Positions 34,889-43,882 of a DNA stretch of 64,000 nt are shown here, piece by piece. Each line of letters opens with the position of its first letter. The first letter of the stretch is position 1. The position numbers and the translations under genes are program-made. The DNA is from Aequorivita capsosiphonis DSM 23843 (GTDB taxonomy: Bacteria; Bacteroidota; Bacteroidia; Flavobacteriales; Flavobacteriaceae). The notes below the pieces were generated by a model that saw only the letters and a list, made by a program, of their open reading frames with translations, was not told where the DNA came from and did not search any database. The stretch is from assembly GCF_000429125.1 (NCBI RefSeq), contig NZ_AUBG01000001.1, positions 248,001 to 312,000 on the forward strand, given 5' to 3'.

Positions 34889-35293
34889 ATGAAAGAAGAT
34901 AAAAAGCCAGATCAAGTAGCTTTTAATATTGAAAAACAAAAATATGACGCTGCCCTAAAACCCTATGCAACTTCGTTAGGAGCACCAGTTATTACCGCTA
35001 CCGTTACAACGGCCTGGAAAAACAGAAGTATTAATAAAGTAAATCATAAGATAAAAACTAAGTATTCAGAGTTAAAATCAGAATATGAAAAAATGATTGC
35101 TGAATTTGAATATAATCAGCTTATCTTCAATTCACGCTTTAGTTTTGAACCAATAATCGGACAGGTTTATCATCTTTATAAAAGAGAAACTGGAGAATCC
35201 TTTCTTTCTTTAATCGAGCCAGAGACTTGCAAATTTAATTTTCTTGGCAGTTTCTATTTAAATGTAGGTCAAACTTGGGAGAAAATAAATTAA
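34889..35293 (+). CDS. Hypothetical protein
   Basis: 134 residues from ATG 34889 (a TTG at 34880 would add three). Mostly charged and helical in its first two-thirds (KPDQVAFNIEKQKYDAALKPYATSLG, later VNHKIKTKYSELKSEYEKMIAEF in parts) and ends with a domain containing VYHLYKRETGESFLSLIEP and GSFYLNVGQTWEKIN. The tail resembles the DUF2452 proteins of Bacteroidota, which is my best guess. Ends two bases before the next gene start. Confidence 0.75.
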   Translation: MKEDKKPDQVAFNIEKQKYDAALKPYATSLGAPVITATVTTAWKNRSINKVNHKIKTKYSELKSEYEKMIAEFEYNQLIFNSRFSFEPIIGQVYHLYKRETGESFLSLIEPETCKFNFLGSFYLNVGQTWEKIN

Positions 35294-35295
35294 AA

Positions 35296-35580
35296 ATGAC
35301 CGAAAAAGAATTGACCGAAAGACAACTAGGCCGCATCATCGAAATGGCCTGGGAAGACCGAACTCCTTTTGAAGCCATTGATTTTCAATTTGGGTTTCCT
35401 GAAAAAGAAGTTATTAAAATAATGCGCGGCAATTTAAAAGAAAGCAGCTTCAAACTTTGGAGAAAACGCGTAAACAGCAACGTTAGTAAAAAGCATCTAA
35501 AAAAGCGAAGCTCCGAAATCACCCGTTTTAAATGCTATAGACAAAAAGCGATATCGGGAAATAAAATTAGTAAAAGGTAA
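35296..35580 (+). CDS. DUF2805/TIGR03643-type small protein
   Basis: 94 residues from ATG 35296 (MTEKELTERQLGRIIEMAWE). EMAWEDRTPFEAIDFQFGFPEKEVIKIMR, split here by domain, is the signature of a small widespread family (TIGR03643/DUF2805) with a predicted helix-turn-helix-like core; function unknown. Ends with a basic tail. Spaced 2 bases after the upstream gene and 6 bases before the flavin reductase start, so one operon. Confidence 0.85.
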   Translation: MTEKELTERQLGRIIEMAWEDRTPFEAIDFQFGFPEKEVIKIMRGNLKESSFKLWRKRVNSNVSKKHLKKRSSEITRFKCYRQKAISGNKISKR

Positions 35581-35586
35581 TTCCCT

Positions 35587-36214
35587 ATGCATTTCAGAAA
35601 AAAGGATATTGAAAATTTAGATCGGATTACCCGATTGAAAATAATAAATTCAGTTACTGGAGTAAAACCGGCCAATCTCATTGGCACCATAGACATAGAA
35701 GGTAAAACCAATCTTGCTATTTTCAGCAGTGTGATTCATTTGGGAAGTAATCGCGTTGGTAGGCTTTATCTCGCGTCCAAAAACAGAAGACGTAGGCCAC
35801 ACTTTTACCAATATATCAGAAACTGGTTATTATACCATAAATCACATTCATCCCGAATTTATAAAAAATGCACATTATACTTCTGGAAAATTTAGAAAAG
35901 ACATTTCTGAATTTAATCGATGTGATCTTACCGAAGAATATTTGGATGACTTTAAAGCACCTTTTGTAAAAGAGAGAAAATTCAAAATGGGGCTTTGCTT
36001 TAGGGAAAAAATAGATATCGCTCTAAATGATACATTTTTGGTGATAGGTGAAATAGTGGAATTAGTACTTCCTAAAATGCATTCATTAGATGAAGATATT
36101 GATCTGCAAGAAACAAATGCAGTGGGAATTTCAGGATTAAACACTTATTATTCCCTCACCAAATTAGAACAACATCCCTTTGTTAGATTACCCGAAGTTC
36201 CTGAGTTTAAATAG
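35587..36214 (+). pseudogene. Flavin reductase family protein, frameshifted
   Basis: The first part (ATG 35587) reads MHFRKKDIENLDRITRLKII then NSVTGVKPANLIGTI and NLAIFSSVIHLGSN, the usual N-terminus of flavin reductase-like flavoproteins. Near 35750-35756 the frame changes: the family continuation VGFISRPKTEDV and SETGYYTINHIHPEF lies in another frame and runs to the TAA at 36214. Two bases appear missing at CGCG (expected CGCGCG), which would restore one ~209-residue protein. It is either a real disruption or a sequencing error at a dinucleotide repeat. Confidence 0.85.
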
Positions 36215-36354
36215 AACCGTATATTTCAGTTGAAATCTTTTCATTTATATTTTCAGCTCAAATCTGTTGAAATATGCCCAATAATCTTGATATTTGAGTA
36301 GATTTCAGAATCTAAAGAAGTAAATTCCTACTTACCCATTCAAATCCCACTATT

Positions 36355-38259
36355 ATGAGCAATTATCACATAAAAAATTTAGAAGAATATTTTCAAGTAT
36401 ATCGTAAATCGGTTCGCGATCCTGAAGGTTTTTGGGAAGAGATAGCCGAAGAGAATTTTATATGGCGAAAACGATGGGATAAAGTATTGGAATATGATTT
36501 TTCAGAAGCTGAATTCGCTTGGTATAAAGGAGCGCAGTTAAATATAACAGAAAACTGTATCGATCGGCATTTATATACACACGCCGATAAAACCGCGATT
36601 ATTTTTGAACCCAATGATCCTACGGAAATGGCAGAACATATTAGCTATCGCCAACTGCACGATCGGGTTTGTAGGTTTGCAAATGTTTTACAAAACCACG
36701 GAGTTCAAAAAGGTGATCGCGTTTGTATTTATTTACCAATGATTCCAGAGTTGGCTGTTTCATTGCTTGCATGCGCCCGAATTGGCGCTATTCATTCTGT
36801 AGTTTTTGCTGGGTTTTCGGCCTCTGCCCTTTCCATGCGCATTAATGATTCTGATTGTAAATTGGTAATCACCAGCGACGGTTCCTTCCGCGGAAATAAA
36901 ACAATAGATTTAAAAGGAATTGTTGATGAAGCCTTGGAAAATTGTGAAGGTGTAAAAACGGTCTTGGTAGCAAAAAGGATTAATTCTGAAATAAAGATGG
37001 TAGAAAACCGGGATAAGTGGCTACAACCTTTATTGGATGCTGCTAGCAATGAATGTGAGCCCGAAATTATGGATGCCGAAGATCCGCTATTTATATTGTA
37101 CACTTCCGGCTCCACAGGAAAACCAAAAGGAATGGTTCATACCATTGCCGGGTATATGGTTTTTACCGCACATACGTTTAAAAACGTATTCCAGTATCGT
37201 GAAAATGATGTGTTTTGGTGTACTGCGGATATTGGTTGGGTTACGGGACATAGCTATATTGTGTACGGTCCCTTGGCAAATGGCGCTACCACAGTTCTAT
37301 TTGAGGGGGTTCCCTCTTATCCAGATTTTGGTCGCTTTTGGGAAATCATCGAAAAACATAAAGTGAATCAATTTTACACGGCACCTACTGCCATACGTGC
37401 TTTAGCCAAAGAACAGAATTTTTCGGAAAGCCACGATCTTTCATCCCTGAAGATTTTAGGCAGCGTTGGGGAACCCATTAACGAAGAGGCTTGGCATTGG
37501 TATAACGATAATATTGGCAAGAAACAATGTCCGATTGTAGATACGTGGTGGCAAACAGAAACCGGTGGAATTATGATTTCACCCATTCCCTATTCTACGC
37601 CAACCATTCCCACATATGCCACACTACCATTACCAGGAGTTCAACCCGCGTTAATGGATGAAAATGGCAAGGAGTTAAAAGGAAATTCAGTAAACGGTAG
37701 ACTTTGCATTAAGTTTCCGTGGCCCGGAATGGCGCGAACCATTTGGAATAACCACCAACGCTATAAGGAAACCTATTTTTCAACCTTTGAAAACTATTAT
37801 TTCTGCGGCGATGGCGCACTTCGGGATAGCACGGGCTATTACCGAATTACAGGCCGAGTTGATGATGTAATAATTGTTTCTGGACATAATTTAGGAACCG
37901 CGCCCATTGAAGACGCTGTTAACGAACATCCGGCAGTTTCAGAAAGTGCAATCGTAGGATTTCCGCACAACGTAAAAGGAAATGCACTCTATGGCTTCGT
38001 GATTTTAAAGGAGAAAGGCGAAGGTCGTTTACACGATAATCTACGCAAGGAAATTAATCAGATTATTACAGAACATATTGGGCCGATTGCGAAGCTGGAT
38101 AAAATTCAGTTTACCACTGGTCTTCCCAAAACACGAAGTGGGAAAATAATGCGCCGAATCCTGAGAAAAATCGCTGAAAAAGAAACGAGTAATCTAGGGG
38201 ATATCTCTACACTTTTAAATCCTGAAATAGTACAAGAGATAATGGATGAAGCATTGTAA
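36355..38259 (+). CDS. acs: Acetyl-CoA synthetase
   Basis: 634-residue AMP-forming ligase converting acetate, ATP and CoA to acetyl-CoA, usual length. Motifs: LYTSGSTGKPKGMVH (ATP loop), VDTWWQTETGGIMISP (acyl pocket), YYFCGDGALRD (ATP-binding aspartate), GRVDDVIIVSGHNLGT and PKTRSGKIMRRILRKIA with the regulated lysine near residue 610. Begins MSNYHIKNLEEYFQVYRKSV. Growth on acetate is likely. No neighbour in its operon. Confidence 0.95.
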   Translation: MSNYHIKNLEEYFQVYRKSVRDPEGFWEEIAEENFIWRKRWDKVLEYDFSEAEFAWYKGAQLNITENCIDRHLYTHADKTAIIFEPNDPTEMAEHISYRQLHDRVCRFANVLQNHGVQKGDRVCIYLPMIPELAVSLLACARIGAIHSVVFAGFSASALSMRINDSDCKLVITSDGSFRGNKTIDLKGIVDEALENCEGVKTVLVAKRINSEIKMVENRDKWLQPLLDAASNECEPEIMDAEDPLFILYTSGSTGKPKGMVHTIAGYMVFTAHTFKNVFQYRENDVFWCTADIGWVTGHSYIVYGPLANGATTVLFEGVPSYPDFGRFWEIIEKHKVNQFYTAPTAIRALAKEQNFSESHDLSSLKILGSVGEPINEEAWHWYNDNIGKKQCPIVDTWWQTETGGIMISPIPYSTPTIPTYATLPLPGVQPALMDENGKELKGNSVNGRLCIKFPWPGMARTIWNNHQRYKETYFSTFENYYFCGDGALRDSTGYYRITGRVDDVIIVSGHNLGTAPIEDAVNEHPAVSESAIVGFPHNVKGNALYGFVILKEKGEGRLHDNLRKEINQIITEHIGPIAKLDKIQFTTGLPKTRSGKIMRRILRKIAEKETSNLGDISTLLNPEIVQEIMDEAL

Positions 38260-38392
38260 AACAGAAAATAAAGTTTGACAATTATTTAATAAAGAAACTG
38301 ATATCTTCTAAATACCAGATTTTTCTGATTCTTGCCTGAAAATATTTCAGTCACTAATTGGAATGCTTGCTATCTTATTCAACAACCATTGG

Positions 38393-38400
38393 TATCTTTG
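38393..38400 (+). promoter_or_regulatory. Candidate Bacteroidota -7 element
   Basis: TATCTTTG matches the TAnnTTTG consensus, 17 bases before the lipoprotein start at 38417. A TTG at 38368-38370 is a possible upstream element but the spacing is about 22 bases. Confidence 0.55.
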
Positions 38401-38416
38401 AAAAAAATAAAATTCT

Positions 38417-39169
38417 ATGAAATATCTCCCACTGATTATCCTTTTTGTACTGTTTAATTCCTGCAAAGAGGAGGAAAAACAACTTACCGCACAGGAAATT
38501 ATTGACAAGACAATTGAAAATGCCGGCGGGCAAAAATATGAAAATGCGAAAATTAAATTCACTTTTCGAGACACAGAGTACAGCAGCAAGAGACAAAATG
38601 GAAAATTTGAACTAACCCGCAGTTCTTCCGATTCCTTGGGCACAAAAACGGATATGGTGACCAATACCGGTTTTCAACAGCTACTAAATGAAAACAAAGT
38701 TGACTTACCAGATTCTACAGCTTCAAAATATGCGAATTCAGTGAACTCTGTTCATTACTTTGTCCAATTGCCGTATGGATTAAATTCTGCCGCAGTTATA
38801 AAAGAGTTGGTTGGAGAAACAACTATAAAGGAAAAGAAATATTACGAAATAAAGGTCACTTTTAAGCAAGAAGGAGGCGGAACAGATTACGACGACATCT
38901 ATATGTATTGGATAAATCACGGGGATTTTACAGTCGATTATTTCGCTTATAAATTCTACACAGGAAAAGGAGGAATACGTTTTAGAGAAGCCTATAACTC
39001 AAGAACAATCGATGGTATACGATTTGTAGATTATAAAAACTATAAAGCAGAACCGTGGAGGAATGTCGATCTAAAGACATTGGGAGATTTGTTTACTGAA
39101 GGCAAACTTGAACTTCTTTCAGATATTAAAACGGAGCATATTTCTGTTAATTCCGTAACTGCGGAATAA
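38417..39169 (+). CDS. Lipoprotein, DUF6503-like, unknown function
   Basis: 250 residues. Signal peptide MKYLPLIILFVLFNSCKEE with the lipobox cysteine. The rest is beta-rich: AQEIIDKTIENAGGQKYENAKI at the start, later VYYFVQLPYGLNSAAV-like HYFVQLPYGLNSAAVI, YEIKVTFKQEGGGTDY and GIRFVDYKNYK. The arrangement resembles DUF6503/LolA-like outer-membrane lipoprotein folds common in Flavobacteriia. Function unknown. Has a TATCTTTG promoter element just upstream. Confidence 0.82.
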   Translation: MKYLPLIILFVLFNSCKEEEKQLTAQEIIDKTIENAGGQKYENAKIKFTFRDTEYSSKRQNGKFELTRSSSDSLGTKTDMVTNTGFQQLLNENKVDLPDSTASKYANSVNSVHYFVQLPYGLNSAAVIKELVGETTIKEKKYYEIKVTFKQEGGGTDYDDIYMYWINHGDFTVDYFAYKFYTGKGGIRFREAYNSRTIDGIRFVDYKNYKAEPWRNVDLKTLGDLFTEGKLELLSDIKTEHISVNSVTAE

Positions 39170-39370
39170 TAACATCAAATATATGATGAAATGTGTTGAG
39201 ATTCATTTTTTTTAGGAAGAATGTTAAAACCTAAAGCCATCTTTCAATATTTAAAATACTGATGGAAACGGGTTAAAAATTATGTGTATTAGATTAGTTA
39301 AAATTTTAACTTTTCATTACATTTATTGTCCTGATCGTGAGCTTTTTATAAACCCCTCAATTTCTTCATT

Positions 39371-39547
39371 ATGGTTTGGACATTTATTTTTCTATTCCTA
39401 TCAGTAGTGACCGCTATCCTGGGTTTTTTAGGATTGGGATTCGGTCCAATTGAACCCGCCAAAATAATTTTTTACGTTTTGGCTGCCCTTCTAGTGGTCT
39501 CTTTTTTTATTGAACGCCGCAAGAAACCGAGACACTATTTAGATTAA
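39371..39547 (+). CDS. DUF1328-like small membrane protein
   Basis: 58 residues from ATG 39371: MVWTFIFLFLSVVTAILGFL then a second helix KIIFYVLAALLVVSFFIERR and KKPRHYLD. Two hydrophobic helices separated by GLGFGPIEPA fit the DUF1328 family of small inner-membrane proteins. It has a good terminator directly after. Confidence 0.75.
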   Translation: MVWTFIFLFLSVVTAILGFLGLGFGPIEPAKIIFYVLAALLVVSFFIERRKKPRHYLD

Positions 39548-39562
39548 TTCGGTAATCTAAAC

Positions 39563-39602
39563 TGAAAAAGACCTATAGAAATGAAACTCTATAGGTCTTT
39601 CA
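39563..39602. terminator. Bidirectional terminator
   Basis: AAAAAGACCTATAG / CTATAGGTCTTT stem (about 12 bases) with an AAATGAAACT loop between the convergent DUF1328-like gene and the small 39648 gene. A/T-rich flanks on both sides allow use in both directions. Confidence 0.85.
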
Positions 39603-39647
39603 CTTTAATAACAATCAACTAACTGATCATTAGTGAGGATTCTACTA

Positions 39648-39794
39648 TTATTTAGTAGCTTTCGGATTCATGCTAGAATCTTTCTTTGGATCGTAATTTG
39701 GATCCTTTTTAGGGTCTTGTTTAGGATTTTGTCCTGTTTTACTTGTCTGCTGATCCTTTTTATTCCCTGGTTTGTTTTTGTCTGAAGTACTCAT
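39648..39794 (-). CDS. Small Lys/Pro/Gln-rich peptide
   Basis: 48 residues from ATG 39794: MSTSDKNKPGNKKDQQTSKT, then GQNPKQDPKKDPNYDPKKDS and SMNPKATK. Highly polar with repeating PKxDP units; no signal or membrane segment. Similar in style to the Gln/Asn-rich ORF at 41441-41536 (which begins with the equivalent of MSTQNQQ). Its own bidirectional terminator supports expression. Confidence 0.65.
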   Translation of the reverse strand: MSTSDKNKPGNKKDQQTSKTGQNPKQDPKKDPNYDPKKDSSMNPKATK

Positions 39795-40041
39795 AGCGTT
39801 TTTTTTATTAGTATTATTTACTTCGTTAAATTTAGTATAATAAATAATAATATTCTATCCCATAACAAACAAAATCTAACGCTATTAGACTTGTTTACAA
39901 ATACTTAAACTTTAAATTTTCGTAATTCGTCGCATTATTGATAATCCATAGTAAATGTTACAACTCAAAAAACTGAACTAATTAAACAAACTTCATCCCA
40001 TTATCAGTAATTTCACAGATGTAATTTAAAAAAACCGTCCA

Positions 40042-41061
40042 ATGAACTCTATAGAAGTTAATTCGCTTCCATTAAAAGATGTGATTCGAGATATTGCTAA
40101 GCTTTTCAATATAACATATACTGAAAATTGTGGAGAATATCTTTTAGAACTACCACCCTCCGTTGGTAAAGGCAGTATCCGTGGAATTAATTTTGAAGGT
40201 GGCTTGGGTCTTATCCAATACGATTGTCTTTTTAAAGAGGATATGGAGATTAACTTTGTGATAAATCATGTACATCCATTAAAATTCCTTTATACGATTG
40301 AAGGTCTGTTATTGCATCGTTTCGAAAATGAGGAAAATCTTCATAAAATTGAACAATATCAAAGTGCTATCGTTGCGAGCAGTAAGCAAAATGGTCATGT
40401 TCTTTTTTTTAACGCAAATCAAAAAACTAATGTCAATAGTCTAGAAATTGATAGAAAAGAATTCCAATCCAAAATGGAATGTGATATAAACAGTCTTGAC
40501 GACGAATTGGAAATTCTTTTTAAAGACATAAAGGGTGACGGAGCTTTTTATTACAACGGAAACTACAGCTTGGGAATTGCAGAAATTCTCAATGAAATGC
40601 TCGAGTTTACAGCTGAAAGCTTTACAAGAAAGCTTTTTTTAGAAGGAATGGCCTATCAAATTCTAACGGAACAAATCCTTCAGTATCAAGATGACCAAAT
40701 GGACGAAAACAGCAGAATGCTCCTTCGCTCTTCCGAATTGAAACAAATTCACCATATTTCAAACCTTATAGAAAGTAATATCTCAGATATTCCAAGCGTA
40801 GAAAATTTGGCCAAGGAATCTGGATTAAATGTCAATAAACTACAAGCAGGTTTCAAAAAGCTTTATGGCACGACGGTAAATAACTTTGTACAAATGAAGC
40901 GGCTGGAAGCAGCCTATAACCTACTTACAAAAACTGATTTAAGTATTTCAGAAATTGTAAATGCCATTGGACTTTCCAGCAAAAGTTATTTTTCCAAAAT
41001 TTTTAAGGAGAAACATTCCATATCACCTTCAGAGTTTAGAAAAAAATATAGGAATAAATAA
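40042..41061 (+). CDS. AraC-family transcriptional regulator
   Basis: 339 residues. The N-terminal half is a sensor domain (cupin-like beta strands around YDCLFKEDMEINFVINHVHP, then helices). The C-terminal ~100 residues are the AraC DNA-binding pair (SVENLAKESGLNVNKLQAGFKKLYG and SISEIVNAIGLSSKSYFSKIFKEKH). Paralogue of the 29537 regulator. Solitary gene with a good terminator. Ligand and targets unknown. Confidence 0.9.
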   Translation: MNSIEVNSLPLKDVIRDIAKLFNITYTENCGEYLLELPPSVGKGSIRGINFEGGLGLIQYDCLFKEDMEINFVINHVHPLKFLYTIEGLLLHRFENEENLHKIEQYQSAIVASSKQNGHVLFFNANQKTNVNSLEIDRKEFQSKMECDINSLDDELEILFKDIKGDGAFYYNGNYSLGIAEILNEMLEFTAESFTRKLFLEGMAYQILTEQILQYQDDQMDENSRMLLRSSELKQIHHISNLIESNISDIPSVENLAKESGLNVNKLQAGFKKLYGTTVNNFVQMKRLEAAYNLLTKTDLSISEIVNAIGLSSKSYFSKIFKEKHSISPSEFRKKYRNK

Positions 41062-41063
41062 AA

Positions 41064-41100
41064 ACCCCAGTCAAATATATTTTGACTGAGGTCTTATTTT
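41064..41100 (+). terminator. Rho-independent terminator of the AraC gene
   Basis: CAGTCAAA-TATA-TTTTGACTG stem and ACC/GGT base pairs, followed by TCTTATTTTC, immediately after the AraC stop. Confidence 0.75.
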
Positions 41101-41367
41101 CATAGCATTTTTCTATTCAGCTAAATTATTAAGAAAAAACCTACTTTATTAACTCATATGAAATAATGTTTAACGCAAAGTATTAATTTTCAATAAATTC
41201 AGTTATATTTACACCTCCTTCTTCCTTTACAAAAGTTTCCCCATTTCAAATAATTATTAAGTAGAATCAATTTAATATGCTTAGCCGTTTAATTCTTTAT
41301 TTGAACTAAATCTTTCAATACTTTTAATTGAATTCACTCCCCCTTTATATCCCCACAATAGGAAACC

Positions 41368-41400
41368 CCTTTCTCATTGTGTTGATTTAGGGGTTTCTCC
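41368..41400 (-). terminator. Terminator-like hairpin
   Basis: GGAAACCCCT / AGGGGTTTCTCC stem of about 10 bases with a TTCTCATTGTGTTGATTT loop. It lies 41 bases past the 3' end of the 41441-41536 small minus-strand ORF and reads as its likely terminator. Confidence 0.6.
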
Positions 41401-41440
41401 ATTTTCAAAAAATAAAAAGGAATTCATTTTTAACAAATCA

Positions 41441-41536
41441 CTACTCTTCTTCCTGTGAATTACGCTGATTTTGTGGATCTCTGTGCTGATTCTGTTGTTG
41501 ACTGTGAGAATCCTTTTGTTGATTTTGAGTGCTCAG
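41441..41536 (-). CDS. Possible small Gln/Asn-rich peptide with non-canonical start
   Basis: Minus-strand frame of 31 codons: after a CTG it reads STQNQQKDSHSQQQNQHRD and ends QNQRNSQEEE. An in-frame TAA nine bases upstream of the CTG leaves only CTG, GTT or ATT as start. The CTG occupies the place of ATG in the related MSTSDKNK gene at 39648, and a terminator-like hairpin follows. It may be translated from CTG, or may have lost its start. Confidence 0.4.
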   Translation of the reverse strand: MSTQNQQKDSHSQQQNQHRDPQNQRNSQEEE

Positions 41537-41760
41537 AACAATTTATTTTTAAATTAGTAACTCATCTTTCTTTTCACTAATAAAATTAAACCCCTCCTAA
41601 ATTACTCTAGCACAAATCAATCACAAAATTTAAAGAAGTACTTATAATTTAACCATGCATTATCTTAAAGAATATTTTCATTAATATTTCATTAATACAT
41701 TCAGCAAAATGCAACTTCATTTTATAATTGAGGCTTTCCTTTTAACTCAGTAGAGTTACG

Positions 41761-41768
41761 TATCTTTG
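41761..41768 (+). promoter_or_regulatory. purB -7 element
   Basis: TATCTTTG, a TAnnTTTG match, lies 20 bases before the purB ATG at 41788. A TTG at 41729-41731 is too far for a clean upstream element. Confidence 0.6.
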
Positions 41769-41787
41769 CCCTCTTAAAATTTAAAAC

Positions 41788-43131
41788 ATGTACACCAACG
41801 CTTTACAAGCCATTTCGCCCATAGACGGGAGATACTCGTCAAAAACATCAAGCCTTATCCCTTATTTTTCTGAAGAGGCACTCATTCGTTACCGTGTACA
41901 GGTAGAGATTGAATATTTTATCGCTCTCGTTGAGCTTGATCTTTCACAGTTAAGTGATTTTGACAGAAGCCTCTTTCCTGAATTACGAAAGTTATATCTC
42001 GATTTTTCCGTACAAGATGCCAATAAAATTAAGGAAACTGAAAAGATCACCAACCACGATGTAAAAGCGGTTGAATATTTTATCAAAGATAAGTTTGACG
42101 AATTACAGCTACACAAATACAAAGAATTCATTCATTTCGGATTGACTTCGCAGGATATTAATAATACTGCGGTTCCACTTTCATTAAAGGATGCCATCAA
42201 CAATGTTTACGTGCCACTTTTAATGGAGCTGAAGGATAAGTTACAAGAACTGTCGGAAAACTGGGCAGATGTATCCATGCTTGCGCGAACGCACGGTCAA
42301 CCTGCATCTCCAACACGTCTTGGAAAAGAAATAAAAGTTTTTGTTGTTCGAATTGAAGAACAGTTCGACCTGATGAACGATATAAAGAGTGCCGCTAAGT
42401 TTGGCGGTGCTACAGGAAATTTCAACGCGCATAAAGTTGCCTACCCAAGTATTGATTGGAGAGCTTTTGGAAAACATTTCGTGGAAGGTACTTTAGGATT
42501 AAACCACTCTTTCCCTACTACCCAAATTGAGCATTACGATCATATGGCAGCTCTTTTTGATGCGCTAAAAAGAATCAATACAATTCTTATAGACCTAGAT
42601 AGAGATATTTGGACATACGTTTCGATGGACTATTTTAAACAAAGAATTAAAGAAGGTGAAGTTGGCTCAAGCGCGATGCCACATAAAGTAAACCCTATAG
42701 ACTTTGAAAACAGTGAAGGAAATTTAGGAATTGCAAATGCGCTTTTTGAACATCTTTCGGCAAAACTTCCTATTAGCAGATTGCAACGCGATCTTACGGA
42801 TAGTACGGTTTTAAGAAATATTGGGGTGCCCATTGGCCATACGTTAATCGCCTTTCATTCTACTTTAAAAGGTCTAGGAAAATTATTGTTGAATGAACCA
42901 AAATTCGCAGAAGACCTAGAAAACAATTGGGCAGTTGTGGCTGAGGCAATCCAAACCATTCTCCGTCGTGAGGGCTACCCAAATCCGTATGAGGCGTTAA
43001 AAGGCCTAACCCGTACCAACGAAAAAATCAATCAAACATCCATGGCGAATTTTATTGAAACCTTGGAAATACCCGAAAGCGTAAAGCAGGAAATGCGAAA
43101 CATTACTCCTGGAAATTACACAGGGATTTAA
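41788..43131 (+). CDS. purB: Adenylosuccinate lyase
   Basis: 447-residue fumarase/aspartase superfamily enzyme that cleaves SAICAR and adenylosuccinate in purine synthesis. Starts MYTNALQAISPIDGRYSSKT. Signature SSAMPHKVNPIDFENSEGN is near residue 293 and the catalytic histidine region is TSQDINNTAVP plus MLARTHGQPASPT. Full length, standard order. Isolated gene with a -7 element just upstream and a bidirectional terminator downstream. Confidence 0.96.
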   Translation: MYTNALQAISPIDGRYSSKTSSLIPYFSEEALIRYRVQVEIEYFIALVELDLSQLSDFDRSLFPELRKLYLDFSVQDANKIKETEKITNHDVKAVEYFIKDKFDELQLHKYKEFIHFGLTSQDINNTAVPLSLKDAINNVYVPLLMELKDKLQELSENWADVSMLARTHGQPASPTRLGKEIKVFVVRIEEQFDLMNDIKSAAKFGGATGNFNAHKVAYPSIDWRAFGKHFVEGTLGLNHSFPTTQIEHYDHMAALFDALKRINTILIDLDRDIWTYVSMDYFKQRIKEGEVGSSAMPHKVNPIDFENSEGNLGIANALFEHLSAKLPISRLQRDLTDSTVLRNIGVPIGHTLIAFHSTLKGLGKLLLNEPKFAEDLENNWAVVAEAIQTILRREGYPNPYEALKGLTRTNEKINQTSMANFIETLEIPESVKQEMRNITPGNYTGI

Positions 43132-43283
43132 GAAGAAGGATAAAAAAGGCTTACCACGAATTCACGAATGTTTATTGTGGGTTTGCGGCACCATGCAAAA
43201 ATCAGTTCGTCAAGGTAATGGATATTATCCAGGACAGCAATCCATTTTATTCGTGCATTCGAGGGCTACGATAACGATCAATT

Positions 43284-43323
43284 AAAAAAGGCTTCATCCA
43301 ATATTTCGGTGAAGCCTTTTTCT
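43284..43323. terminator. Bidirectional terminator between purB and the DUF4252 operon
   Basis: AAAAAAGGCTTCA / TGAAGCCTTTTTC, about 12 base pairs with a TCCAATATTTCGG loop. A-run on the left and T-run on the right serve the two convergent genes. Confidence 0.9.
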
Positions 43324-43341
43324 TTCTATTAATCAACTAAC

Positions 43342-43881
43342 TTAATCTTTAAATATCTCTCCGAGCCCGCTGAATTTGGAAATATCCAAATCTCCACGTT
43401 CGGCAGATTCCATAAGTTTGATCATTTGGTCCGGACGCATATTTTCACCCAACAGCCTAATGACGGCAAAGCCACGCTTATCATCACTGGCAAAAACAAT
43501 CACCTCATCAATAGCGTCTTCTTCACCGGTATATTTTAAAGTTGCGTTCCAATCCTTGCTTTTCATTCGAGTGAGCTCTTTATATTGCGCTCCATCAAGA
43601 ATAGTCTTCAATTCATTTCTTTCCTTTTCAAAATCAGCAGTATCTCCATCTTTTATTGGGTAAGCGACAACATTTACCTTTTTTATAGTGTTTAGGATAT
43701 CCTTTTCTTCCTGAGAGAAATTACTATCTTTTCCCTGAAGCAAGCTGGCAGCGAGGTCCATTTTCACAAACTTAGCATCGTCTTGTTTTTCCACAAGATA
43801 CTTCTGTAAAGATTTTTCGCTACAGGAAGTAAGCGCGGTTGCGGCAAGAATAAAGGCTATAACATATCTAGTAAGTACCAT
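43342..43881 (-). CDS. DUF4252 family lipoprotein
   Basis: 179 residues. Lipoprotein signal peptide (AATALTSCSEK) followed by a DUF4252 domain: KYLVEKQDDAKFVKMDLAAS, later INTIKKVNVVAYPIKDG-like ILNTIKKVNVVAYPIKD and the RPDQMIKLMESAE end. Function unknown, widespread in Bacteroidota next to ECF sigma factors. One base after the upstream DUF4252 gene, so they are a tandem pair. Confidence 0.9.
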   Translation of the reverse strand: MVLTRYVIAFILAATALTSCSEKSLQKYLVEKQDDAKFVKMDLAASLLQGKDSNFSQEEKDILNTIKKVNVVAYPIKDGDTADFEKERNELKTILDGAQYKELTRMKSKDWNATLKYTGEEDAIDEVIVFASDDKRGFAVIRLLGENMRPDQMIKLMESAERGDLDISKFSGLGEIFKD

Positions 43882-43882
43882 A

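Larger units (their letters stand above)
41062..41787. other. Long intergenic region upstream of purB
   Basis: 726 bases. Contains the AraC terminator, a second strong hairpin at 41368-41400, a small minus-strand reading frame at 41441-41536 with no normal start codon, and the purB promoter element at 41761-41768. Nothing else recognised. Confidence 0.5.
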
